Shown here one piece after another: positions 15,860 through 23,649 of a stretch of DNA of 32,376 bases (positions within the stretch are counted from its first letter, which is position 1; each line of letters opens with the position of its first letter). The position numbers and the translations under genes were made by a program. The DNA comes from Victivallales bacterium (GTDB lineage: Bacteria > Verrucomicrobiota > Lentisphaeria > Victivallales > SZUA-371), in NCBI GenBank assembly GCA_016936495.1, contig JAFGXT010000159.1, positions 1 through 32,376 of the forward strand, in the 5' to 3' direction. A model generated the notes under the pieces. That model saw only the letters and a list, made by a program, of their open reading frames with translations, made no database searches and was not told the DNA's origin.

Positions 15860-16834
15860 TCACATAAGTTTGAATCCAGGCAAATCCTGAACGTCAACAA
15901 GACCGCATACTCTGTCATCGTCATCAACAACAATAATATCATTGATTTTTCTGGTTTCAACCAGTTTAATCACCTCTATCGCCAGTTTATCTTTGGCGAC
16001 GGTAAAGGGATTGACCGTCATAACCTCGCCAACTTCACGATTAAGCACCTCAAGATCATCTTCCACATGCCGGCGGAAGTCGCCATCAGTGAATATACCT
16101 TCGACACGGTTCTCATCGTCCACGACCACTGCGGCTCCGCAACGGCGCCGGGTCATTTGCAGGAGAGTTTCCCTGACTTTGGTATTTCTTTTTACCAGGG
16201 CATAGCGCTCGCCCGATCTCATTATATCGCCGACAGTCATGGTTACGGCGCGTCCTATAGCGCCGCCGGGGTGGAGGCGCCCGTAATCTTCTTTTCTGAA
16301 CCCGCGCACATCCAGAAGCACCATTGCCATAGCATCTCCCAACGCCAACAGCGCGGTGGTGGTGGTGGTGGGAGCGAGATTAAAGGGACAGGCTTCGCGC
16401 GGAACTTTCATTTCAACGCACAGATCACTGATCGCTGCGAGCTTGGAACCGGCGTCACCGGTAATGGCGATGATCACCATGCCCAGACGTTTGGCGGGGC
16501 TTAGCATTGCCAGCAGCTCTTCAGTTTCCCCGCTGTAGCTGAGAGCGATGAGAATATCGTTTGCCTGCATGATTCCCAAATCGCCATGCAGAGCTTCAAC
16601 CGGGTGCATAAACACAGAGGGCGAACCGATACTGGACAAGGTGGCGGAAATTTTTTTACCGATATAACCACTCTTGCCGACTCCGGTGATGACCAACTTT
16701 CCACCTGAATCGAGACAACTTACGCATTTTTCGATCATAGCGGTAAAGTTGCCGTTGATATTATCGCGAAGAGTCTTCAATCCATCTATTTCTATATCCA
16801 GCACGCTTCTGGCGCGATCAATAATGTTTCCCAT
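15860..16834 (-). CDS. kdsD: Arabinose-5-phosphate isomerase, SIS plus CBS domains (KdsD/KpsF/GutQ)
   Basis: This is a 324-residue enzyme that converts ribulose-5-phosphate to arabinose-5-phosphate, the first step of Kdo synthesis for LPS. The N-terminal SIS domain shows VITGVGKSGYIGKKISATL, MHPVEALHGDLG and ALSYSGETEELL. The family loop APTTTTTALLALGDAMA and HPGGAIGR come next. Two CBS domains occupy about residues 205-324 (GDIMRSG and GEVMTVNPF openings). Length matches E. coli KdsD (328). The run of ACC codons for APTTTTTA gives a short GGT repeat on the plus strand at 16356-16370. It heads the envelope operon, with 47 bases before the BamD-like gene. Confidence 0.93.
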   Translation of the reverse strand: MGNIIDRARSVLDIEIDGLKTLRDNINGNFTAMIEKCVSCLDSGGKLVITGVGKSGYIGKKISATLSSIGSPSVFMHPVEALHGDLGIMQANDILIALSYSGETEELLAMLSPAKRLGMVIIAITGDAGSKLAAISDLCVEMKVPREACPFNLAPTTTTTALLALGDAMAMVLLDVRGFRKEDYGRLHPGGAIGRAVTMTVGDIMRSGERYALVKRNTKVRETLLQMTRRRCGAAVVVDDENRVEGIFTDGDFRRHVEDDLEVLNREVGEVMTVNPFTVAKDKLAIEVIKLVETRKINDIIVVDDDDRVCGLVDVQDLPGFKLM

Positions 16835-16923
16835 TTTCCCTTTACCAATATGATTTTAAAGGTTCATCTATTCAACAAAAATAGTAATTTACACTTATTT
16901 AACAAAAATAACAGGCTGAAAGC

Positions 16924-16943
16924 TGATTATTTACAAATAATCA
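16924..16943. repeat. AT-rich inverted repeat over the TraB/GumN stop codon
   Basis: TGATTATTT (16924-16932) and AAATAATCA (16935-16943) form perfect nine-base arms with a two-base centre, and the TGA stop of the minus-strand gene lies in the right arm. The short loop and AT-only stem make it a weak terminator at best. It may be a protein-binding palindrome upstream of kdsD. Confidence 0.35.
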
Positions 16944-17852
16944 CAATTGCCGTATCTGGTAAATACCTTTGTTCTGGAGGATTGCGATAATGCCTTTGTC
17001 GCCGATCAGGTGTCCAGCACCAACAACGACAAAGGAGATGTCGTCACGCTGAAGCAACGATTCTATCTTGGACGCCATTCTGATGTTGCGGTCAAAAAAG
17101 AAGGTTTTCATAATCGGCAGCATGGAAGAGTCTTCTTTTATGGGATCCAGTAACAAAAGCTTATTGAGAGCCTCCACGTCTCCGCGTTTCCAGGCGGCAA
17201 CGACAACGTTCATCAGTTTTCCCATCCGATCGAGATCGATCAGGGTACGCTCCATAAATTTATCGGCGTCAGCGTCTTTTATACTGAGAAACAGCCCCAT
17301 TTGTTCTTCGATAGATTCAAGTTCAAAGACATTTTTCTGTCCTTTGACCCGGCTAAGGAAAAAGTTTTCTATTCCGAATTTAGGCAGAAAACCGAGTTCC
17401 ATCAGTCTTCTGCTGGTCAGGATTATCGAGAGCAATCCGGGTTTAAATTTCAGGATGGCGCCGGAAGCCATATTATTTTTTTTCAGATAATTTTCTAGCA
17501 TACTGAAGACGCGTCGGCTAAGATGGTCTTTTATTGATTCCTTACCGGAATACATAAGCATAGGCACAAATTTGTTTTGTTTTTCCTGATTAGCTATTGA
17601 ACCGGCGTCTACCTCCACCACTAAATTGGCGGAATTGTCAAAAGCTTCGATCACGTCGCGCGGCAACGGATACACGTTCTCATCGGCAAAGTGTATCGAG
17701 CCCATAAGGAATATGTGAGTCTTATCAGATTTTATCTCATAAAAGACTGTTCGCTCCGAGCCGCCGCCTTTAAATTCCTGAGCATACACTCCGACGGCTA
17801 TAAACCCGGATACAAAAGCCATAACCAGCATAACGGCGAATTTTCTGAACAT
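16941..17852 (-). CDS. TraB/GumN family protein
   Basis: This 303-residue protein has a signal peptide or signal anchor ending at about residue 25 (VGVYA, then QEFKGG). It carries the family motif FLMGSIHFADENVYPLP (GSxH), and the second conserved block near the C-terminus is VVVGAGHLIGDKGIIAIL. These are the TraB/GumN (Tiki-related) motifs. Eukaryotic Tiki proteins are metalloproteases, while most bacterial members have no proven function. A strong GGAGGTG site precedes the start. It stands alone, pointing away from the NAD kinase gene and 106 bases upstream of kdsD on the same strand. Confidence 0.88.
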   Translation of the reverse strand: MFRKFAVMLVMAFVSGFIAVGVYAQEFKGGGSERTVFYEIKSDKTHIFLMGSIHFADENVYPLPRDVIEAFDNSANLVVEVDAGSIANQEKQNKFVPMLMYSGKESIKDHLSRRVFSMLENYLKKNNMASGAILKFKPGLLSIILTSRRLMELGFLPKFGIENFFLSRVKGQKNVFELESIEEQMGLFLSIKDADADKFMERTLIDLDRMGKLMNVVVAAWKRGDVEALNKLLLLDPIKEDSSMLPIMKTFFFDRNIRMASKIESLLQRDDISFVVVGAGHLIGDKGIIAILQNKGIYQIRQL

Positions 17853-17971
17853 GGATACACCTCCAGTGTTGATTTTTTATTTATGCGTCGGTTTTTTTCA
17901 TCAAAAAGCCGTAAACATCTGTTAAAATATAAAATCACTAATGAGTTTATCAAATCCTGTATGAAAATACT

Positions 17972-18000
17972 TTGCATTTCCTTTGTTTTAGCAATATACT
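17972..18000 (+). promoter_or_regulatory. Sigma70-type promoter for the NAD kinase-coaB pair
   Basis: TTGCAT at 17972-17977 and TATACT (5 of 6) at 17995-18000 have 17-base spacing. Transcription should begin near 18007. This places the GTG at 18003 and all upstream in-frame Met codons outside the message, and supports the ATG at 18048. Confidence 0.55.
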
Positions 18001-18047
18001 TTGTGAGTGACGATAAAAAAAAAACTCATCAGCGGAAGCATAATGGC

Positions 18048-18815
18048 ATGAAAGTAAAACTGACAGGCAAAAATCTTGATGACATCCGCCCTCTGCTTGA
18101 AAAAGCCGGGGTCGAGATAACTGACACAGATTTCGAGCTGGTAATACCCCACGGCGGAGACGGCGCGCTACTGGGGGCGGAAAGAGACTATCCAGACATA
18201 CCCAAGTTCCCTATCAGGGATGCCCGCACCGCGAAGCTGTGCAATGCGCATTCATACGCAAAACAGATAGCCATGCTCACAGAGGGAACCCTGAATAAAA
18301 CCATGATGACCAAGCTCGAAGGCTCGTGCCCCGGCGGAAAACTACTGGCGCTGAATGACATATTCATCCATAACACCGATCGTGTAAGTGCAGTGCGCTA
18401 CCGGGTGTGGATCAACGATGAACTATATGTGGCTGAGGTAGTCGGCGACGGTCTCTGCGTCGCCACGGTTCACGGCAGCACGGCATATTACAGGAGCATC
18501 ACCCATAGTATATTCCGCGTCGGCATAGGGCTGGCGTTTAACAACAGTACGGAACCGACCACTCATCTGGTTCTGCCCGAAGATTCAAGTATAAAGGTGG
18601 AAATAATCCGGGGCCCGGCATTACTGGCGGCAGACAACTCACCGCAGATATATCCGCTCAAAGAGGGTGATTCCATCAGTATACACCGGCATAGCCGTCA
18701 AGCAGCAGTCTACGGGCTGGAGCACTTCATGTGTCCCAAGTGCCGTCTGCTGCGACACCCAAACAAAGATCCGTTTTTAAACAGCAACATCAACTTCCTT
18801 TCTGAAATATTATGA
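18048..18815 (+). CDS. nadK: NAD kinase
   Basis: This is a 255-residue enzyme that phosphorylates NAD to NADP. The glycine-rich GGDG motif is in IPHGGDGALLG (D38 is the expected catalytic Asp). LLALNDIFIHNTD matches the second conserved block (usually ALNDVVI or NE-type). The later region (YRSITHSIFRVGIG) fits the C-terminal beta-sandwich. I choose the ATG at 18048: longer in-frame starts would run antisense through the TraB/GumN gene and lie before the predicted transcription start at 18007. At 255 residues it is slightly shorter than usual (about 290). Its stop overlaps the next start (ATGA), coupling it to coaB. Two cysteines near the C-terminus (CPKCR) are not a family hallmark. Confidence 0.85.
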   Translation: MKVKLTGKNLDDIRPLLEKAGVEITDTDFELVIPHGGDGALLGAERDYPDIPKFPIRDARTAKLCNAHSYAKQIAMLTEGTLNKTMMTKLEGSCPGGKLLALNDIFIHNTDRVSAVRYRVWINDELYVAEVVGDGLCVATVHGSTAYYRSITHSIFRVGIGLAFNNSTEPTTHLVLPEDSSIKVEIIRGPALLAADNSPQIYPLKEGDSISIHRHSRQAAVYGLEHFMCPKCRLLRHPNKDPFLNSNINFLSEIL

Positions 18816-19441
18816 AAATTCTGATCAGCGCAGGCCCGACCAGGGAAAAAATTGATCCGGTGCGGTTCCTGTCAAACCGCTCCAGCGGAAAAATGGGCTA
18901 TGCTCTTGCCGAAGCCGTCCGCGACGCCGGACATGAAGCCATACTCATAAGCGGTCCGGTAACCCTCCCTCCCCCAGCAATGGTGGAGCTCATCAAGGTG
19001 GAATCAGCGGCGGAAATGGCACAAGCGGTAAAACAACAAGCGCGGGAAGCAGATGTAATCATCATGGCGGCGGCAGTGGCTGATTACCGTCCGGTCAAGG
19101 TGCATACGAATAAGATGAAGAAGCAAGCGGGAAATCTAATTTTGGAGCTGGAGCGCACCGAAGACATTCTTGCCTCTCTGGGAAAAATCAAAACGGATGG
19201 TCAACTGCTGGTGGGCTTTGCCGCCGAGACCAACAATGTTATAGAATACGCAACGGACAAGCTCAAACGGAAAAATCTTGACTGGATAATCGCCAATGAC
19301 GTAAGCGCCAGTGATCGCGGTTTCGCCACGGAGAACAATGCCGTTACAATGATCTCCGCGACCGGTCGAATAATAGAACTGCCCCTGGACAACAAATATA
19401 ACATCGCCAGGTCAATAATAGCTCATCTGCTCAATTATTAA
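18812..19441 (+). CDS. coaB: Phosphopantothenate-cysteine ligase, stand-alone CoaB
   Basis: This 209-residue enzyme joins cysteine to phosphopantothenate in coenzyme A synthesis. The N-terminus carries the CoaB hallmark [20 protein letters not shown], then [34 protein letters not shown] and [11 protein letters not shown] follow, all standard for the ligase domain. In most bacteria this domain is fused behind the CoaC decarboxylase (CoaBC, about 400 residues). Here only the ligase part is present and it starts cleanly at its own ATG, so CoaC must be encoded elsewhere. It overlaps NAD kinase by four bases at its start and convergent folD by eleven bases at its end. Confidence 0.9.
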   Translation: MKILISAGPTREKIDPVRFLSNRSSGKMGYALAEAVRDAGHEAILISGPVTLPPPAMVELIKVESAAEMAQAVKQQAREADVIIMAAAVADYRPVKVHTNKMKKQAGNLILELERTEDILASLGKIKTDGQLLVGFAAETNNVIEYATDKLKRKNLDWIIANDVSASDRGFATENNAVTMISATGRIIELPLDNKYNIARSIIAHLLNY

Positions 19442-20327
19442 TATGGTGCTGCTGCATACACGCCTTGACCGTATTGTGCATAAGCATGGCAATAGTCATA
19501 GGTCCGACGCCTCCCGGAACGGGAGTTATTTTGGAAGCCACCTTGGAAACCGCTTTAAAATCAACGTCTCCCACCAGCCTGTACCCGTTTTTTGTCTCTG
19601 GAGCTTCGACACGATTAATGCCCACATCAATCACCACCGCGCCAGGCTTGACCATATCCGCCTGAACAAACTCAGGACGACCGATGGCGGCGATAAGGAT
19701 ATCCGCCTGACGGGTAAGTTCGCTCTGATTAACCGTCCCTGAATGCACACAAGTTACCGTTGCGTTGGCGCCTTTGGCTTTCTGAATCAATAACGCCATC
19801 ATGGGCTTGCCCACAATATTCGAGCGTCCGATCACCACCGCATGCTTTCCGGCAGGATCAACACCGCTGTATTCAAGCAGCTTCATCACTCCATAAGGAG
19901 TGCATGGAACAAAACCGCGGTCATCGCCGATAAGCATACGCCCGACATTGACGGCGTGAAAGCAATCCACATCCTTTTCCGGCTTGATCGCGGCGATTAC
20001 CGCTTCCTCATCTATCTGCGGCGGAGGCGGAGATTGCACGAGAATACCATTGATTTTGGGATCATTGTTCAATTCATCAATAAGTTGAAGAAGTTCGTCC
20101 ATCCCGGCATCAGCAGGAAGTACGCGTTTATCGGAGTAAATACCCAGTTCCGCGCACTTTTTAACTTTCATATTCACATATACTTTTGACGCCGGGTCTT
20201 CCCCTACCAGCACAACCGCCAGCCCGGGCTGGACATTGTAACTACGTGCCAGAACCGCGACTTTTTTTATAAGTTCTTCAGTTATTTTCCCTGCAATCGC
20301 TTTACCATCAATTATTTCAGCAGCCAT
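19431..20327 (-). CDS. folD: Methylenetetrahydrofolate dehydrogenase/cyclohydrolase
   Basis: This 298-residue bifunctional enzyme interconverts methylene-, methenyl- and 10-formyl-tetrahydrofolate using NADP. Visible features are [12 protein letters not shown] (the Tyr and Lys of the active site), the loop [14 protein letters not shown] (usually VQLPLP, here SPPP), the cofactor loop [13 protein letters not shown], and the signature [19 protein letters not shown]. Length is normal. AGGGA lies six bases before the start. It converges with coaB with an 11-base overlap and is divergent from the UPF0158-like gene, with 200 bases between the two starts. Confidence 0.95.
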   Translation of the reverse strand: MAAEIIDGKAIAGKITEELIKKVAVLARSYNVQPGLAVVLVGEDPASKVYVNMKVKKCAELGIYSDKRVLPADAGMDELLQLIDELNNDPKINGILVQSPPPPQIDEEAVIAAIKPEKDVDCFHAVNVGRMLIGDDRGFVPCTPYGVMKLLEYSGVDPAGKHAVVIGRSNIVGKPMMALLIQKAKGANATVTCVHSGTVNQSELTRQADILIAAIGRPEFVQADMVKPGAVVIDVGINRVEAPETKNGYRLVGDVDFKAVSKVASKITPVPGGVGPMTIAMLMHNTVKACMQQHHINN

Positions 20328-20453
20328 AAAGTATCCCTGTTAGATTTTTCATTACATAACTGTATACCGCATAATATTGACCTGCAAACGCGATTTTTCC
20401 ATAATCAAGCGTGATTTTTTTATCAATTAAACCAACCACTCCGGCGATTTGCC

Positions 20454-20481
20454 TTGAAAAGCGCCATTTTAATATTAAAAT
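20454..20481 (+). promoter_or_regulatory. Promoter of the UPF0158-like gene, with palindrome over -10
   Basis: TTGAAA (5 of 6) at 20454-20459 and TAAAAT (5 of 6) at 20476-20481 are 16 bases apart. A perfect 16-base palindrome, ATTTTAATATTAAAAT, at 20466-20481 covers the -10 element and could be an operator. The gene ATG at 20528 is preceded by GGAG at a good distance. Confidence 0.5.
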
Positions 20482-20527
20482 GTATCAATACCGGAAATCT
20501 TAACGTCATAAAATTGGAGAACAAACA

Positions 20528-20943
20528 ATGGTTAAGTACGTTGACATTGAAAATGCGTTTGATTTTGTGAATAGTGATCCGTACGCAAATGAAGCGGTTG
20601 TAATTCCATCCATCGGCAAAATATTCTATAAAAGCGAATATGCGGACATTGACGACATAACTCCGGAAATATCGCATCTGAAAGATTCGGAATATGTAAA
20701 AATCCCCGATAAAAAATTTTAAATCTCGGCTCCAATCTGGTTTTTGAATTTGTAGAGAAAAATATTCCAGATGAATACAACCGTATACGCCGTTTTTTTT
20801 CAAGGCGCGGAGCATACGGTAACTATAAAGACTTTCTGGACAAAATCGAAAAACTGGAATTATGGTATGAATTTGAAAACACACGCACCGAGCAGGCAAT
20901 CCGGGAATGGTGCGCGGACAACAGCATACCCTTGGAAGACTAA
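20528..20943 (+). pseudogene. UPF0158-like protein gene with a -1 frameshift
   Basis: The first frame runs from the ATG at 20528 (GGAG ribosome site upstream) through 64 codons to IPDKKF and then a TAA at 20720-20722. The protein continues without a break in the frame beginning NLGSNLVFEFVEKN (codons from 20722) to the TAA at 20941-20943. Joined, this gives about 138 residues, with SEYVKIPDKKF, RRFFSRRGAYGNYKDFL, LWYEFENTRTEQAIREWC and DNSIPLED. That is the organisation of UPF0158 family proteins of unknown function. One missing base in the run of six A and four T at 20711-20720 explains the shift. The downstream frame keeps conserved residues, so the lesion is very recent, is a sequencing error in the homopolymer, or is recoded. 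The run does not give an in-phase canonical slippery heptamer. Confidence 0.75.
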
Positions 20944-21005
20944 AAAAACATTTTGTTCATTAGCGAATAAAATGAAATTACTGGCTACTAAGGAGCCGGA
21001 GAGTA

Positions 21006-21464
21006 ATGCATAAAAAAATAATCTCGCTACGACGGCATCCTGAGCAACTGAACCGGTTTCTCGACTTTTTTATCCGGCACTGGCACAACGATGTGATCTA
21101 TCGTAACTGCATGACCGCGTGTCTGAACTCAGGTTCACCGTTGCCGCAGTGGTATTTGCTGATGAACAAGGATAACGAAATCATCGGCGGCGCCGGTTTG
21201 ATCACCAATGACTTCATAAGCCGCATGGATTTATGGCCGTGGCTTTGCGCGTTGTATATCGAAGAACCTTATCGCGGCAACGCCTATGGAGCGGAATTAA
21301 TCAAACATATCAAGAATGAAACAGCACAACTGGGCTTTGACCATCTTTATCTGTGTACGGATCACGTCGGCTATTACGAAAAATACGGATTCGAATACCT
21401 CGACGAAGGTCATCACCCCTGGGGTGAAAGTTCACGGATTTATCAAAACTCAACGAAGGAATGA
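21006..21464 (+). CDS. GNAT family N-acetyltransferase
   Basis: This 152-residue protein has the GNAT order of elements. WYLLMNKDNEIIGGAGLI is the strand pair before the cofactor site, PWLCALYIEEPYRGNAYGAELIKHI contains the acetyl-CoA loop (RGNAYG for R/QxxGxG/A), and HLYLCTDHVGYYEKYGFEYL is the final strand, helix and YEKYGF motif. It transfers an acetyl group from acetyl-CoA to an amine; the acceptor is unknown. AAGGAG lies upstream of the ATG. It follows the UPF0158-like gene by 62 bases on the same strand, and a small hairpin at 21595-21622 may end its transcript. Confidence 0.9.
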   Translation: MHKKIISLRRHPEQLNRFLDFFIRHWHNDVIYRNCMTACLNSGSPLPQWYLLMNKDNEIIGGAGLITNDFISRMDLWPWLCALYIEEPYRGNAYGAELIKHIKNETAQLGFDHLYLCTDHVGYYEKYGFEYLDEGHHPWGESSRIYQNSTKE

Positions 21465-21468
21465 ATTT

Positions 21469-21675
21469 ATGTAAATCAACATTTCCTCCTGTGGTCTTGT
21501 CGACGCCTACCGGGCACCCCGATTGAATGATAAGGAAAAACGGGAACAGGTTGCCGCCGATGTTCATGCCTGTATAACGCCCCTTGAATCCGCTGTCGGA
21601 ATAAGTCCGACTAATTGTTTTTGTATGTATATTTCCTCAGAAGTCAACGAAAAAACCGGATTATCCCCCCCATGA
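21469..21675 (+). pseudogene. Possible decayed small gene (start codon followed at once by TAA)
   Basis: An ATG at 21469, preceded by AAGGAAT at a suitable distance, is followed directly by TAA. The same frame then stays open for 66 codons to a TGA at 21673-21675. The open stretch reads like protein: NDKEKREQVAADVHACI, then ESAVGISPTNCFCMY. A change of AAA to TAA at codon 2 would explain it. The helix followed by GISP and a strand loosely recalls small tautomerase-type proteins, but I cannot support a family. A hairpin at 21595-21622 lies inside the frame, which argues against it being functional. Confidence 0.3.
21595..21622 (+). terminator. Possible rho-independent terminator after the GNAT gene
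   Basis: Six-base arms GTCGGA (21595-21600) and TCCGAC (21606-21611) flank a five-base loop and are followed by TAATTGTTTTT. The stem is short and the T-tract interrupted, so the site is moderate. Confidence 0.4.
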
Positions 21676-21710
21676 GTTCACATTTGCTCATAGCAGGGAA
21701 GCGATTTATA

Positions 21711-22835
21711 TCACCACGTGATGTCAGCAAGGAATACACTGTTGTCACTGCCAAAGCGCGCACAGTATTCGGCTCCAATCCGGCCATACCCCCGCTCGTC
21801 GTTCTGCATCCATTCCGCTACAGTAAACCACGAGCGGCGCGGATTTATTTCAGTAGCCATGAAATTACCCATTCTCGCGCCGCGATCTGGAATCAGAATC
21901 CGCTCGGTATCACGTATGACCCTCAATGTATCCGGCTCCATCCGGGCAATCATCACCGGTCCGCGATGCCGGAACACATGATCATTGTCGGCATTCCGCC
22001 GGGTATATATCAAATAAAGTTCATCATCGGCATTGCGCACCCAGCGTTGCTGAGTATTGTAATTACCCAGTAATTCGCCGTTATCAAAACACAATGGAAC
22101 CGGTTCAGCATAGTTCAAACCATCATCACTGACCGTAACATATCCGGTAACATCGTTTCGCAATGCCATAAAAAAACGAGATTTAAATTTTATCAACGAG
22201 GGTTCGTAAAGTCCTCTGGGCTGACGTACCTGATCCAGCGGTGCTCCATATTCTACAACTTCCGCTTTATCACCGGACACCCTGAGCCTGGCGGTATAGA
22301 CCGAAGAAATATGATCAGGAAATCTGCATATAGCCATCGGCATCAACAAATCACCATTATCCAACTCGACGTTCAATGCCGCCAGCTGGGCAAAATCCTT
22401 GCGTATTTCTTCCGGAACGATGATTTCCTGTGGGCTTGACCAGGACATATCGTCCTGATTCAAAACAGTAAATGCGATGCTCCGCGGATGAATATGATCC
22501 ACCTTGTTATCCGGCGTATAATTCACCTTTGTACAGAATCCAATTATCCGCCCGGACGCCCGATGATATTTTGTAAATATTTCGTAGCATGAAGTTCCGC
22601 CGTAAGTATTTTTTCGCCGGGCAAACGCCTCCGGCTTAACAGGTTCAGTCCAGCTCTCTCCATGATCTGTGCTGTATGAACAAAATGAGCCCTCAAAAAC
22701 GTCACTGCCGGTCAGATCAAGTCTGGTCATCGACAACACCCGCAATAAATCATCCGCCGAAGCAGTTACTTCAGGCGCGACCCAGCAAGTTTTATAATCA
22801 AATCCGCTTCTAAGTGTTTTAAGTTCAATATTCAT
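21711..22835 (-). CDS. Sialidase-fold (BNR/Asp-box) protein, cytoplasmic
   Basis: This is a 374-residue six-bladed propeller protein of the sialidase superfamily. One good Asp-box is visible (YSTDHGESW), with further blade-like repeats (TVSDDGLNYAEP, VLNQDDMSWSSP). An N-terminal Arg (SMTRLD), mid-protein acidic residues and a QQRWVRNADDELYLIY blade are in positions typical of exo-sialidases or of related hydrolases and lyases. Which sugar it acts on is not shown. It has no signal peptide, so it should work in the cytoplasm, unlike most bacterial sialidases. It is the third gene of an operon behind a GntR regulator and an HpcH-type aldolase, 19 bases after the latter. This points to breakdown of an imported acidic sugar; that is inference. 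Confidence 0.8.
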   Translation of the reverse strand: MNIELKTLRSGFDYKTCWVAPEVTASADDLLRVLSMTRLDLTGSDVFEGSFCSYSTDHGESWTEPVKPEAFARRKNTYGGTSCYEIFTKYHRASGRIIGFCTKVNYTPDNKVDHIHPRSIAFTVLNQDDMSWSSPQEIIVPEEIRKDFAQLAALNVELDNGDLLMPMAICRFPDHISSVYTARLRVSGDKAEVVEYGAPLDQVRQPRGLYEPSLIKFKSRFFMALRNDVTGYVTVSDDGLNYAEPVPLCFDNGELLGNYNTQQRWVRNADDELYLIYTRRNADNDHVFRHRGPVMIARMEPDTLRVIRDTERILIPDRGARMGNFMATEINPRRSWFTVAEWMQNDERGYGRIGAEYCARFGSDNSVFLADITW

Positions 22836-22854
22836 TTCAACACAACCTTATACA

Positions 22855-23628
22855 TTATTTATTATTGCGGTTGAATCTTTCCAACAAATCCTTGCCGTAC
22901 ATATTCAAGGCGTGAACATCGGCGCCGATATTGATCAGATGATACCCCATTTTACTGTATTCGGCAAATGTTTCAGGAGAACCGGTCGTGCCGGCAAGCT
23001 TACCATGTTTTCTGGCACATTCCGCCACCTTTATTCGGGCATTTACTACCTCAGGATGACTCATCTGCCCCGGCACTCCCAGTCCATGACTGTAATCTCC
23101 TGGACCAAAAAATATCATATCTATACCCTTAACCGCGCATATCGCGTCCAGCTCTTCCATAGCTTCAGGGTCTTCGATCTGAGCAATCACAAAACGATTG
23201 GCATTGACAAACTGAGTATATTCGACAAAATCCACCAGACAGAACGCGCCATCGGCATTACCGCCATCAACCGGCCGCCTGCCGACTGGGTGAAATTTTG
23301 TCATTCGGGCGATTTCTTTCGCCTGCTCGGCATTCATCACATGCGGAACCATAATGGCGGAAGCATCCATTTCCAGCGGATGAACGAGATCGCTGTAATC
23401 TCCGCGTGTAACCCGGACAATAATATCCATGCCATTAGCTCTGGCGGCAAGAACTTGTTTCTCTATCTGCGCCAGTCCGTTAGGTGTGTGTTCCATATCA
23501 GTCCACAGACAATCGAACCCCATCATAGACACCATTTGCACCACGCGGTGCCCGTCAAAATTAAATTTAAAACAATTAACGGATTCGCCATTACGCATAC
23601 GATCGAGAACTTTACTTTTTTTCAACAT
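22855..23628 (-). CDS. HpcH/HpaI family 2-oxo-acid aldolase
   Basis: This is a 257-residue class II aldolase of the HpcH/HpaI/citrate-lyase beta family. Visible features are GFDCLWTDMEHT near the N-terminus (Asp and Glu of the active site), IIVRVTRGD (the substrate-binding Arg), GRRPVDGGNADG, and the metal ligands in IAQIEDPEAM (Glu) and FFGPGDYSHGLG (Asp). Related enzymes cleave 2-keto-3-deoxy sugar acids to pyruvate and an aldehyde, such as RhmA (2-keto-3-deoxy-L-rhamnonate) and GarL. Rhamnose isomerase is present 6.5 kb away, but the gene is in a different operon and the substrate is open. It is 21 bases downstream of the GntR regulator gene. Length is standard. Confidence 0.88.
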   Translation of the reverse strand: MLKKSKVLDRMRNGESVNCFKFNFDGHRVVQMVSMMGFDCLWTDMEHTPNGLAQIEKQVLAARANGMDIIVRVTRGDYSDLVHPLEMDASAIMVPHVMNAEQAKEIARMTKFHPVGRRPVDGGNADGAFCLVDFVEYTQFVNANRFVIAQIEDPEAMEELDAICAVKGIDMIFFGPGDYSHGLGVPGQMSHPEVVNARIKVAECARKHGKLAGTTGSPETFAEYSKMGYHLINIGADVHALNMYGKDLLERFNRNNK

Positions 23629-23649
23629 TTTCTGAATTCCTGAATTACT

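Noticed and set aside
16356-16373. GGT microsatellite as a phase-variable repeat in kdsD
   Set aside because: It encodes the APTTTTTA loop, a Thr/Ser-rich conserved element of the KdsD family, so the repeat is explained by protein sequence.
17691-18047. N-terminal extension of the NAD kinase frame by 119 codons
   Set aside because: It runs antisense through the start of the TraB/GumN gene and lies before the predicted promoter at 17972-18000; the kinase family begins near the ATG at 18048.
20711-20722. Programmed -1 ribosomal frameshift in the UPF0158-like gene
   Set aside because: In the zero frame the codons are AAA AAA TTT TAA. A canonical X XXY YYZ heptamer in phase is absent and no downstream pseudoknot is evident, so mutation or sequencing error is more likely.
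22912-23643. 243-codon plus-strand frame opposite the HpcH aldolase
   Set aside because: It is a complement of conserved aldolase codons with no recognisable protein motif; it is a shadow.
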